Shown here one piece after another: positions 1-5,685 of a DNA stretch of 7,888 nucleotides; the first letter of the stretch is position 1, and the number at the start of each line of letters is the position of its first letter. Source of the stretch: Bacteroidales bacterium UBA3389 (GTDB taxonomy: Bacteria > Bacteroidota > Bacteroidia > Bacteroidales > P3). A program made the position numbers and the translations under genes. Under the pieces are notes generated by a model, which made no database searches, had not been told where the DNA came from, and saw only the letters and a list, made by a program, of their open reading frames with translations. The stretch is taken from the NCBI GenBank assembly GCA_002358835.1, contig DEPP01000095.1, positions 1 to 7,888 of the forward strand, in the 5' to 3' direction.

Positions 1-6
1 GAAAAT

Positions 7-37
7 TTTGTCGGTTTATGAAATTGTTATATTTTTG
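7..37 (+). promoter_or_regulatory. Bacteroidetes-type promoter of the LRR/T9SS gene
   Basis: TTTG at 7-10 is followed after exactly 19 bp by TATTTTTG at 30-37, matching the Bacteroidetes -33/-7 consensus (TTTG and TAnnTTTG). Transcription would start near 43-45. That leaves a leader of about 24 nt before the ATG at 68 and makes the GTG at 41 unusable as a start. The match is by eye. Confidence 0.7.
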
Positions 38-67
38 TAGGTGGAAAATTTAATAATCGTTTTGTTT

Positions 68-1099
68 ATGAAAAGAATAGTATTTTTTCTTTGTACTCTA
101 TTATGTGCAAATGTGCTTTTAGCACAATCATTCTTTACAATAGGAGATTTAACCTATCATGTAATTAGTCCAACCAAGGTAGAAGTAATGAAATGCGATA
201 CTTCTGCTACTTCGGTTGCTATTCCGGAAACAGTAATACACGAAGGAATAACCTATACCGTTCATAAAATTGGAGACTATCAAATAGTTAGTGAAAGAGG
301 TATAACTACTTACTATGGAGCATTCCAATTTTGTAAGAATTTAACCTCTATAACCATTCCTAATAGTATTGTTTCTATTGGTGATTGTGCTTTTTATGGT
401 TGTGAAAATTTAACTTCTATAACAATACCAAATGGAGTAGAATCTATTGGACAGCACGCTTTTTTGCGTTGTAATAATTTAACTACGGTGACGATTCCAA
501 ATAGTGTTAAATATATTCTACATTATGCGTTCAGTGAGTGTAATAATTTAACTGCTGTTGAAATTCCCGCAGGTGTTATTAGAATTTGCGAAGGAGCATT
601 CGCAAAATGTAGTAATTTAACTACGGTAATTATTCCAAATAGTGTTGAAATTATTGAAGAAAGTGCTTTCCAAGAATGTATATCTTTGCAAAATGTTACT
701 TGTTTGGCTACAACTCCGCCAGAACTTTCGGGTAATATGATTTTCCCTTTTCCAAATACAGCAATTTTAACTATTCCTTGTGGAACATTTAGTGCATACG
801 ATGATCAACGTAATAATTGGGAATACTTTTTTGAAGATAGAATAGTAGAAAAATGCGATAATACTAATTTAGAAGATGTAGAATTTGAAAATCTTTCTTT
901 CTTCCCTAACCCGACAAACAGTAAAGTTACTTTCAGCCAAGCGATAGAAAAGATAGAAGTTATCGACCTGAGCGGAAAGACTCTTCAAACTTACGAAAAC
1001 GCAAACGAAATAAACATCGAAGCTTTGCCTGCGGGAGTTTATCATTTGAGAATGACTATAGGAGACAAAACAACGACAAGAAAAATAATCAAAGAATAA
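68..1099 (+). CDS. Secreted BspA-type leucine-rich repeat protein with C-terminal T9SS sorting domain
   Basis: A predicted secreted or surface protein of 343 residues. Residues 1-20 form a signal peptide: Lys-Arg after Met, a hydrophobic core, and likely cleavage after the Ala of LLAQS. From residue 89, five exact 23-residue LRR_5/BspA-type repeats follow (pattern C..LT.ITIPNSV..I...AF..), then a partial sixth and the usual TPP...IPCG...Y capping segment. Residues 277-343 carry FFPNPT, a beta-rich IEVIDLSGK stretch and a basic end (TTTRKIIKE), the type A T9SS sorting signal, so the protein should pass Sec and then the type IX system. I start at ATG 68 because the in-frame GTG at 41 sits at the predicted transcription start and would bury the signal peptide. 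BspA-like LRR proteins are often adhesins, but no ligand can be read here. The gene appears monocistronic: own promoter upstream, hairpin terminator downstream. The tail is less AT-rich than the repeats. Confidence 0.88.
   Translation: MKRIVFFLCTLLCANVLLAQSFFTIGDLTYHVISPTKVEVMKCDTSATSVAIPETVIHEGITYTVHKIGDYQIVSERGITTYYGAFQFCKNLTSITIPNSIVSIGDCAFYGCENLTSITIPNGVESIGQHAFLRCNNLTTVTIPNSVKYILHYAFSECNNLTAVEIPAGVIRICEGAFAKCSNLTTVIIPNSVEIIEESAFQECISLQNVTCLATTPPELSGNMIFPFPNTAILTIPCGTFSAYDDQRNNWEYFFEDRIVEKCDNTNLEDVEFENLSFFPNPTNSKVTFSQAIEKIEVIDLSGKTLQTYENANEINIEALPAGVYHLRMTIGDKTTTRKIIKE
332..676 (+). repeat. Five tandem 69-bp LRR-coding units
   Basis: Units begin at 332, 401, 470, 539 and 608, each opening with a TGT (Cys) codon and usually TGTAATAATTTAAC or a close variant. 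A decayed sixth unit starts at 677. The period is exactly 69 bp (23 codons) with no indels. DNA similarity is strongest at the unit starts and at the ATTCC(A/T)AATAGTGTT segment, so the array could change copy number in frame by slippage or recombination. Confidence 0.85.
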
Positions 1100-1123
1100 T
1101 TTCAAATCCCTATCCTTATACAT

Positions 1124-1147
1124 TATATATATATATATATATATATA
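1124..1147. repeat. (TA)12 dinucleotide microsatellite
   Basis: Twelve uninterrupted TA units lie between the LRR stop codon and the terminator. They are flanked by CCTTATA (1114-1120) and TATAAGG (1144-1150), which are reverse complements, so the tract can fold as one long AT hairpin. The equivalent position near 3431-3441 has only a short TATATACATAA, which suggests local expansion of the TA tract here. Confidence 0.9.
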
Positions 1148-1207
1148 AGGTAAAGAAAACCGAGCGTTCGAGTTGCATTTGCATTTGCGAACGCTCGTTT
1201 TGTGTTT
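1145..1207. repeat. 63-bp hairpin repeat, copy 1 (upstream of the rloAB unit)
   Basis: This segment matches 3438-3500 in the same orientation at 59 of 63 positions by hand alignment. Differences are at 1160 (C/A), 1172 (G/C), 1177 (A/T) and 1190 (A/G). A shared CCCTAT at 1108-1113 and 3428-3433 extends the similarity on the left if the TA tract is treated as an insertion. The two copies bracket the ATPase, the RloB gene and the WD40 remnant. Confidence 0.9.
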
Positions 1208-1212
1208 TTTTT
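1161..1212 (+). terminator. Intrinsic terminator after the LRR gene
   Basis: A perfect 10-bp stem, CGAGCGTTCG (1161-1170) with CGAACGCTCG (1188-1197), encloses a 17-nt loop. A T-rich tract follows to 1212, and an A-rich tract precedes it, so it may also work from the opposite strand. It sits 61 nt beyond the LRR stop codon and just before the rloA promoter, separating the two transcripts. Confidence 0.78.
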
Positions 1213-1234
1213 GCGAAAACTTATATTGAAAATC

Positions 1235-1266
1235 TTTGTTTAATTGAATTAAAGTGGCTATTTTTG
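1235..1266 (+). promoter_or_regulatory. Bacteroidetes-type promoter of the rloA-rloB unit
   Basis: TTTG at 1235-1238, a 20-bp spacer and TATTTTTG at 1259-1266 fit the Bacteroidetes consensus. Transcription would start near 1273, giving a leader of about 48 nt to the ATG at 1321. The in-frame TTG at 1264 lies inside the -7 box, which argues against the longer reading of the ATPase. Confidence 0.65.
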
Positions 1267-1320
1267 CAAATCATTTTCAAAAATGAATGTTTTAAGTATT
1301 ATTTTAATAAATTATTAGTT

Positions 1321-2628
1321 ATGATTTTGGATTTTACAATTTCAAATTTTAGATCAATAAAAGAGGCTCAAACAATTTCGTTTGAAGCTACAAAAGATAC
1401 TCATCTTGAAGATTATTTCATCATTAAAAAGGATAAATATAGAATTTTAAAAATTGCAACTATTCTCGGAGCAAATGCTTCTGGAAAATCTAATATAATT
1501 AGAGCGTTTGGTTTATTGCATGATTTGATTTTATCGCCTTGTGAAAATAAAAATTCTGAAATAGATTATGATAAATTTGCTTTGGATACAGATTTTGTTG
1601 ATAATGATTCTGTAATGATTGTTAATTTTATTTGTGGTGAGCAAAAGTATTATTATGAAGTCCATTTCAATAATAAAGCAGTAACATACGAATTGTTGAA
1701 AAAACATCCTTTTGGAGAGCTCAAAGATCATAATGTTTATACAAGAGAAACAGATTTGGAAAAAGGAGTTTCTATAATTAAATGGGGTAGTAAATATAAA
1801 TTAGCTTCAAAAACTCGTGGTTTAATAGACAATCTTATTCATAATAGAACTGTGTTTGGAGCATTTCAAAATACAAATGTTGATATTCCTTGGATGAAAG
1901 AAATTATTGATTGGTTAAATTTTTACATGCTTACACCTATTGTACCAACAGAACAAGGTATACGTAGATATGTAACAGAACAAATAGAAAGACAAAGAAT
2001 AGATAAAAAGTTGATGGTAGAACATCTACATAAAGCAGATGTAGGTGTTTCTGATTTTATTATAAAGAAAGAACAGAAGGAATTACCAAGAGAGTTAATC
2101 GATATTATTTTATCCGATGAAGATGCACCGGAAGAATTGAAAAATAAAATAAAGGAAGATCCTACTACAGAAGATATAGAAGTGCGTCTTATTCATGATG
2201 GTTCGCAATGTGGAGTAGATTTTAATTTTAAAGAAGAGTCAAATGGGACACAGAGGTATTATGAATTAAGTGGTATTTTGATGTTGCTTATAAAAGAAAA
2301 ACATTTTGTTGCAATTGATGAACTTGAATGTAGATTACACCCTGATTTATACGAACATTTTGTTTTAACATACTTAAAGAATGCTAAAGAATCTCAAATT
2401 ATTTTTACAACACACTCGCGGGAATTTTTAAATGATAGAGGCTTGTTTAGAGATGATTCTGTGTGGATAACAGAAAAATCTGAACAAGGGGATACTTCTG
2501 TTTATTCTTTGGCTGATTTTGATAGTGGATTTCTTCGCGATACGACTAATCGTTACAATATGTATAAGGCAGGAAGATTAGGTGGTGTTCCAAGATTACA
2601 AGATACTTATTTCGGCTCTATTGATTAA
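1321..2628 (+). CDS. AAA15/21-family ATPase, RloA/AbiLi-like, ATPase subunit of a defence pair
   Basis: A 435-residue ATPase of the ABC/SMC-like group that includes AAA_15, AAA_21 and OLD-family proteins. The N-terminus has the family's opening strand (ISNFRSI, residues 7-13). Walker A is GANASGKS at 50-57; a signature-like SNGTQR is at 307-312; Walker B is FVAIDELE at 329-336 with Asp333 and Glu334, followed by the LHP of the D-loop; the switch His is in TTHS (His365). The long middle region (about 100-290) is divergent. There is no C-terminal Toprim domain, so the nuclease function of an OLD protein must be supplied separately, and the next gene encodes a Toprim-like RloB. RloA-RloB, AbiLi-AbiLii and PARIS AriA-AriB share this logic: the ATPase holds or regulates the effector and senses a phage trigger (family knowledge; the trigger here is unknown). 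ATG 1321 is chosen because TTG 1264 overlaps the promoter. The reading frame is intact and AT-richer than htpG. Confidence 0.85.
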   Translation: MILDFTISNFRSIKEAQTISFEATKDTHLEDYFIIKKDKYRILKIATILGANASGKSNIIRAFGLLHDLILSPCENKNSEIDYDKFALDTDFVDNDSVMIVNFICGEQKYYYEVHFNNKAVTYELLKKHPFGELKDHNVYTRETDLEKGVSIIKWGSKYKLASKTRGLIDNLIHNRTVFGAFQNTNVDIPWMKEIIDWLNFYMLTPIVPTEQGIRRYVTEQIERQRIDKKLMVEHLHKADVGVSDFIIKKEQKELPRELIDIILSDEDAPEELKNKIKEDPTTEDIEVRLIHDGSQCGVDFNFKEESNGTQRYYELSGILMLLIKEKHFVAIDELECRLHPDLYEHFVLTYLKNAKESQIIFTTHSREFLNDRGLFRDDSVWITEKSEQGDTSVYSLADFDSGFLRDTTNRYNMYKAGRLGGVPRLQDTYFGSID

Positions 2629-2639
2629 TTGCAAAGAAT

Positions 2640-3299
2640 ATGGCAAGAAAAATACAGAAAATACAAAAAGATCGTGGAGGTATTGCGATAATTATGGATG
2701 GGAAAGATGAGAGGTGGTATATAGATAAGGTTAAAGAATGTTATCTTTGCAATAAACTTAGACAGGTTAAAGTAAAACCGGAGTTGCCTAATGAAAAGAA
2801 TGTGGAAGAGCAATTTGATTTAGCAAAAAAATTATTAGAAGAAGAATATTCTTTTGTTATTCTTATATTGGATTTTGATAAAATATTAAAAGAAAAAAAA
2901 GACGGAGGGAAGGGGGTTAAAGAATTTGAATATTTTGCTAATTCATATAATAACTATATAAATATTAAAGCAGGTCAAGGGAGTAGGGCTAACAAGTGGA
3001 TGAATAACCTTTTGGTGATAGTGAATAACCCTTGCTTAGAATATTGGTTTCTTTTACATTATAAACAAACAACAAAATTTTATGAAGATGGCAATTCGTT
3101 AATATCAGAATTAAAAAGAATACCGGAACTAAAAGACTATGACAAAAACGAAACCTATATTAAGAGTCTATATAAAAAACTTGAAAGTAGACTTCCAGAT
3201 GCGAGAAAAAATGCAAAAGAATTTTGTTTACATGAATGCGAGAATAAGGGTTGTTCAGAAATGAATAAGATGTTTGATTATTTTGATAATATTAAATAG
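2640..3299 (+). CDS. rloB: RloB-family Toprim-like protein, likely effector of the defence pair
   Basis: A 219-residue protein with the marks of the RloB family. An N-terminal strand IAIIMDG (15-21) lies where most members have an (I/V)EGE-type motif. A second strand ends in LDFD (Asp78, Asp80), like the metal-binding DxD of Toprim folds. VNNPCLEYWFLLHY (128-141) is the highly typical RloB (S/N)NPC.E.W signature. Length is normal for the family, and the C-terminus is Lys- and Cys-rich (ECENKGCSE). The start is 11 nt after the ATPase stop with no promoter between, so the two are one transcript. By analogy with AriB of PARIS and the Toprim part of OLD proteins it may be a nuclease activated through the ATPase, but RloB activity cannot be proven from sequence. 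The first acidic residue is Asp20 rather than Glu. Family and pairing are solid; the biochemical role is inference. Confidence 0.85.
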   Translation: MARKIQKIQKDRGGIAIIMDGKDERWYIDKVKECYLCNKLRQVKVKPELPNEKNVEEQFDLAKKLLEEEYSFVILILDFDKILKEKKDGGKGVKEFEYFANSYNNYINIKAGQGSRANKWMNNLLVIVNNPCLEYWFLLHYKQTTKFYEDGNSLISELKRIPELKDYDKNETYIKSLYKKLESRLPDARKNAKEFCLHECENKGCSEMNKMFDYFDNIK

Positions 3300-3305
3300 A
3301 TTTAA

Positions 3306-3425
3306 CTTTATTGTTTAGAGAAAGGATATTCCTATTCGCTATATTCTATTAGTTGGAGTCTATACGGAAAATATTTGGCAAGCAGTTCATGGGACAAAAC
3401 CGTTAGAATCTGGGGTGTGGAGTAA
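3306..3425 (+). pseudogene. Remnant of a WD40-repeat gene (last repeat and stop codon)
   Basis: One frame from 3306 to a TAA at 3423-3425 reads as a single C-terminal WD40 blade: SISWSLYGKYLASSS (3348-3392) followed by WDKTVRIWGVE and stop. The WD40 consensus is roughly VxSVxWSPDGKxLASGSxDKTVRIWDVE, so Pro-Asp has decayed to Leu-Tyr while the WDKTVRIW end is intact. The 39-codon frame has a TAA directly in front (3303-3305) and no ATG or GTG start. The piece upstream, LEKGYSYSLYS, still resembles the LEGHSYSVYS lead-in of a repeat. It begins 6 nt after the rloB stop. I take it as the 3' end of an older WD40 gene whose body was lost or replaced. A chance match is unlikely given about 25 aligned consensus positions. 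Confidence 0.72.
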
Positions 3426-3437
3426 AACCCTATATAC

Positions 3438-3500
3438 ATAAGGTAAAGAAAAACGAGCGTTCGACTTGCTTTTGCATTTGCGGACGCTCGTTTTGTGTTT
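3438..3500. repeat. 63-bp hairpin repeat, copy 2 (downstream of the rloAB unit)
   Basis: This is the direct-orientation partner of 1145-1207, with 59 of 63 identical positions. It begins 12 nt after the WD40 remnant's stop codon, as copy 1 follows the LRR gene. In both cases the repeat behaves as a gene-end terminator cassette, and similarity stops once the T-tract is passed. Confidence 0.9.
3450..3500 (+). terminator. Intrinsic terminator after rloB/WD40 remnant
   Basis: AAAACGAGCGTTCG (3450-3463) pairs with CGGACGCTCGTTTT (3481-3494) over 14 positions with one G-T wobble at 3483, around a 17-nt loop, and T-rich sequence follows. The A-tract/T-tract symmetry allows termination from either strand. 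It would end the rloAB transcript 150-200 nt beyond rloB and insulate htpG. Confidence 0.75.
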
Positions 3501-3537
3501 GCAAATCGGCATAACTGACACTGAAAAGCAGTTTCGT

Positions 3538-3556
3538 ATATGACATCTTGTCATAT
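3538..3556. promoter_or_regulatory. Perfect 19-bp palindrome in the htpG upstream region
   Basis: ATATGACA (3538-3545) and TGTCATAT (3549-3556) are perfect reverse complements separated by TCT. The site lies 75 nt before the htpG ATG, in a 131-nt gene-free stretch after the terminator. It has the size of a dimeric repressor or activator site and does not match CIRCE. No clear TTTG/TAnnTTTG promoter is visible here; TGAATTTG at 3560-3567 is the nearest weak -7 candidate. A role in htpG control is a guess. Confidence 0.4.
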
Positions 3557-3631
3557 TATTGAATTTGGAACGGATTTTGATGTATTGAAAGCGTAGATCA
3601 CGATATTTAATCATTAAACAAAAATACTGAA

Positions 3632-5527
3632 ATGAAAGGTTCGATAAACGTAAAGACGGAAAACATTTTCCCTGTCATTAAAAAATTTCTTTATTCCGAC
3701 CACGAGATTTTCTTGCGTGAGATTGTGTCAAATGCAGTCGATGCAACACAAAAATTAAAGACGCTTTCGTCGCTTGGAGAGTTTAAGGGCGAGTTCGGAG
3801 ACTGCACAATAGATGTGAAAATCGATGAGAAAGCAAAGACTTTGACCGTTATAGACCGAGGAATCGGTATGAGCGAAGAAGAAGTCGAGAAATACATTAC
3901 TCAAATCGCTTTTTCGGGAGCTGAAGAGTTTGTTGAAAAATACAAAGGTAAGAGTGAATTGGAGGCAAATGCCCTTATCGGACACTTTGGTCTTGGTTTC
4001 TTTTCTTCATTCATGGTTTCGAATTTGGTAGAGATAAGAACTAAATCGTTTAAAGATACACCTGCGGTTCATTGGACTTGCGATGGAAGTACCGAGTATA
4101 ACATTGAAGAATGCGACAAGGCGGACAGAGGAACCGAAATCATAATGCACATCGATGAAGACTCTGCGGAATTTTTGCAAGAGCATAGAATACTCGAGCT
4201 TTTGAACAAATACTGCAAGTTTATGCCTGTTGCAATTCGTTTTGGTGAGGAAAGCGTTTGGGAAGACAGCGAAACGGAGAAAGATGAGAACGGAAAGGCA
4301 AAACGAGTTGAAAGAAAAAAGGACAGAATCATAAACGATACGAATCCTCTTTGGAAGCAAAAGCCTGCCGAATTGAAAGATGAGGACTACAATGCTTTCT
4401 TCCACAAGTTGTATCCTATGAATTTCGATGAGCCTTTGTTCCATATACATTTGAATGTCGATTATCCGTTCAACTTAACCGGCGTTTTATACTTCCCGAA
4501 AGTAAAGAAGAACATAGATCCTAACAGAGATAAAATTCAGTTATATTGCAATCAGGTGTTCGTTACCGATAGCGTTGAAGGGGTTGTTCCAGAGTATATG
4601 ATGTTACTTCGAGGTGTTTTGGATTCTCCTGATATTCCTTTGAACGTTTCTCGTTCCTATTTGCAGGCTGATGGAAACGTTAAAAAGATTTCTTCTCACA
4701 TTTCAAAGAAAGTTGCAGAGAAGTTGGAGCAAATGTATAAGGATAATAAGGAAGAGTTCTTGAAGAAATGGGATGATCTTTCTATCTTTATAAAGTATGG
4801 AATGATTAGCGACGAAAAGTTCTACGAGAGAATGAATAAAGTTTGCCAATTGAAGAATGTTGATGGCGAATATTTCTCTTTTGAAGAATACAAAGCAAAA
4901 ATAGAAAACAATCAAACCGATAAGGATAAGAAACTCGTTTATCTTTATGCTCAAAATGTGGAAAACCAATATCCTTACATTCAAGCGGCAAAAGACAAGT
5001 CTTATGATGTGTTGCTGATGGACGGAATTTTGGATAGCCACTTTATTCAGGCGTTAGAGCAGAAGTTTACCGATGTTAGATTTGTCAGAATCGACTCTGA
5101 TACTATCGAAAAGCTTATTCCGAAAGATGAAGTCGTGCCTTCGAAGTTGAATGAGGAAGAATGCAAGAAGGTAAAAGAAATGGTAGAGATGATATTCGAC
5201 AAAGATAAATTCACCATTCAAACAGAGAGTATGGAGCAATCGGCACAGCCGTTCACGATTACTCAAAACGAATTCATGAGACGAATGAAGGAAATGAGCG
5301 AAATGGGAGGCGGTATGGCTTCTTTCTATGGTGAAATGCCTGAACATTATAACCTTGTGGTGAATACAAATCACGAAATCATATCTCAGGTTTTGAACGA
5401 ACAGGATTCTGAAAAGCGTGTTCAGATATTGAGCCAATTGAAAGACCTTGCTTTGTTGCAACAAGGGCTTTTGAAGGGTGAGGCTTTGGACAGTTTCATT
5501 AAAAGAAGTGTTCAAATAATTAAATAA
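3632..5527 (+). CDS. htpG: Molecular chaperone HtpG (bacterial Hsp90)
   Basis: A cytosolic ATP-dependent chaperone of 631 residues, near the usual bacterial length (E. coli about 624). The N-terminal GHKL ATPase domain is complete: FLREIVSNAVDAT with the catalytic Glu30 and Mg-coordinating Asn34, DRGIGM at 75-80 for the nucleotide, and the lid glycine motif GHFGLGF at 117-123. A charged Lys/Glu-rich stretch (about 205-235) leads to NPLW (238-241) and the middle domain, whose NVSRSYLQ supplies the ATP-sensing Arg341. The C-terminal dimerisation domain has the helical, Met-rich segment RRMKEMSEMGGGM and no MEEVD tail, as expected in bacteria. ATG 3632 directly opens the conserved GSINVKTENIFP segment, so the start is secure despite the absence of a Shine-Dalgarno site. 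It appears to be a single-gene transcript between two terminators. Base composition is visibly less AT-rich than rloAB (25 of 60 G/C at 4141-4200 against 17 of 60 at 2101-2160). Confidence 0.98.
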   Translation: MKGSINVKTENIFPVIKKFLYSDHEIFLREIVSNAVDATQKLKTLSSLGEFKGEFGDCTIDVKIDEKAKTLTVIDRGIGMSEEEVEKYITQIAFSGAEEFVEKYKGKSELEANALIGHFGLGFFSSFMVSNLVEIRTKSFKDTPAVHWTCDGSTEYNIEECDKADRGTEIIMHIDEDSAEFLQEHRILELLNKYCKFMPVAIRFGEESVWEDSETEKDENGKAKRVERKKDRIINDTNPLWKQKPAELKDEDYNAFFHKLYPMNFDEPLFHIHLNVDYPFNLTGVLYFPKVKKNIDPNRDKIQLYCNQVFVTDSVEGVVPEYMMLLRGVLDSPDIPLNVSRSYLQADGNVKKISSHISKKVAEKLEQMYKDNKEEFLKKWDDLSIFIKYGMISDEKFYERMNKVCQLKNVDGEYFSFEEYKAKIENNQTDKDKKLVYLYAQNVENQYPYIQAAKDKSYDVLLMDGILDSHFIQALEQKFTDVRFVRIDSDTIEKLIPKDEVVPSKLNEEECKKVKEMVEMIFDKDKFTIQTESMEQSAQPFTITQNEFMRRMKEMSEMGGGMASFYGEMPEHYNLVVNTNHEIISQVLNEQDSEKRVQILSQLKDLALLQQGLLKGEALDSFIKRSVQIIK

Positions 5528-5640
5528 TCTGAAATTTAGTTTGGTTTTTCTAATAGCTTGTTTCGCTAAATTGTTTTCAAGAAACAAAAAAATGTTTTCA
5601 AGAAATAAATTTGCGAAACGAGCTTTTGTTTTTTCAGATT
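5526..5640. repeat. Nested inverted and direct repeats filling the htpG-ispE gap
   Basis: An outer 9-bp inverted repeat, AATCTGAAA (5526-5534, overlapping the htpG stop) with TTTCAGATT (5632-5640), encloses an inner 12-bp stem and a loop holding a direct repeat, TGTTTTCAAGAAA, at 5572-5584 and 5593-5605. Almost every base of the gap belongs to one of these elements. I recognise no known mobile element in it. Confidence 0.75.
5555..5634 (+). terminator. Probable htpG terminator with a long stem and large loop
   Basis: AGCTTGTTTCGC (5555-5566) pairs with GCGAAACGAGCT (5613-5624) over 12 positions with one T-G wobble. After a bulged T at 5567 the stem continues for 5 bp (5568-5572 with 5608-5612). 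A T-rich run (5624-5634) follows. The loop of 35 nt is large for an intrinsic terminator, so efficiency is uncertain. Confidence 0.6.
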
Positions 5641-5655
5641 CAAGTATTATCTTTG
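5625..5655 (+). promoter_or_regulatory. Bacteroidetes-type promoter of ispE-pepD
   Basis: TTTG at 5625-5628, a 19-bp spacer and TATCTTTG at 5648-5655 match the consensus exactly. Transcription would start near 5661, about 25 nt before the ispE ATG. The -33 box lies in the T-tract of the preceding terminator, and the right arm of the outer inverted repeat lies in the spacer. Confidence 0.75.
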
Positions 5656-5685
5656 CAGAGTGAAATTCAAGCAAAATAATTTGTT

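Noticed and set aside
41..67. GTG start at 41 for the LRR protein
   Set aside because: It lies at the predicted transcription start and would add nine residues before a normal signal peptide that begins at ATG 68.
1264..1320. Longer N-terminus of the ATPase from the TTG at 1264
   Set aside because: The TTG is part of the predicted -7 box, so it would not be transcribed. The conserved fold starts at ATG 1321 (MILDFTISNFRSI).
1145..3500. 63-bp repeats as phage or integron attachment sites, or as CRISPR repeats
   Set aside because: There are only two copies, 2.2 kb apart, with no spacers, no integrase or recombinase, and no tRNA. The strong hairpin with A and T tracts is better explained as a terminator.
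3538..3556. CIRCE/HrcA operator
   Set aside because: CIRCE has TTAGCACTC and GAGTGCTAA arms with a 9-nt spacer. The arms and spacer here are different.
3501..3631. Small gene or RNA in the htpG upstream stretch
   Set aside because: There is no frame with a plausible start and family resemblance, and no structure beyond the 19-bp palindrome.
5054..5674. 206-residue reverse-strand frame opposite the htpG 3' end
   Set aside because: It lies almost wholly antisense to conserved HtpG coding sequence, is Phe/Leu/Asn-rich, and shows no recognisable domain. Other reverse frames within htpG, ispE, pepD and the LRR gene were discarded for the same reason.
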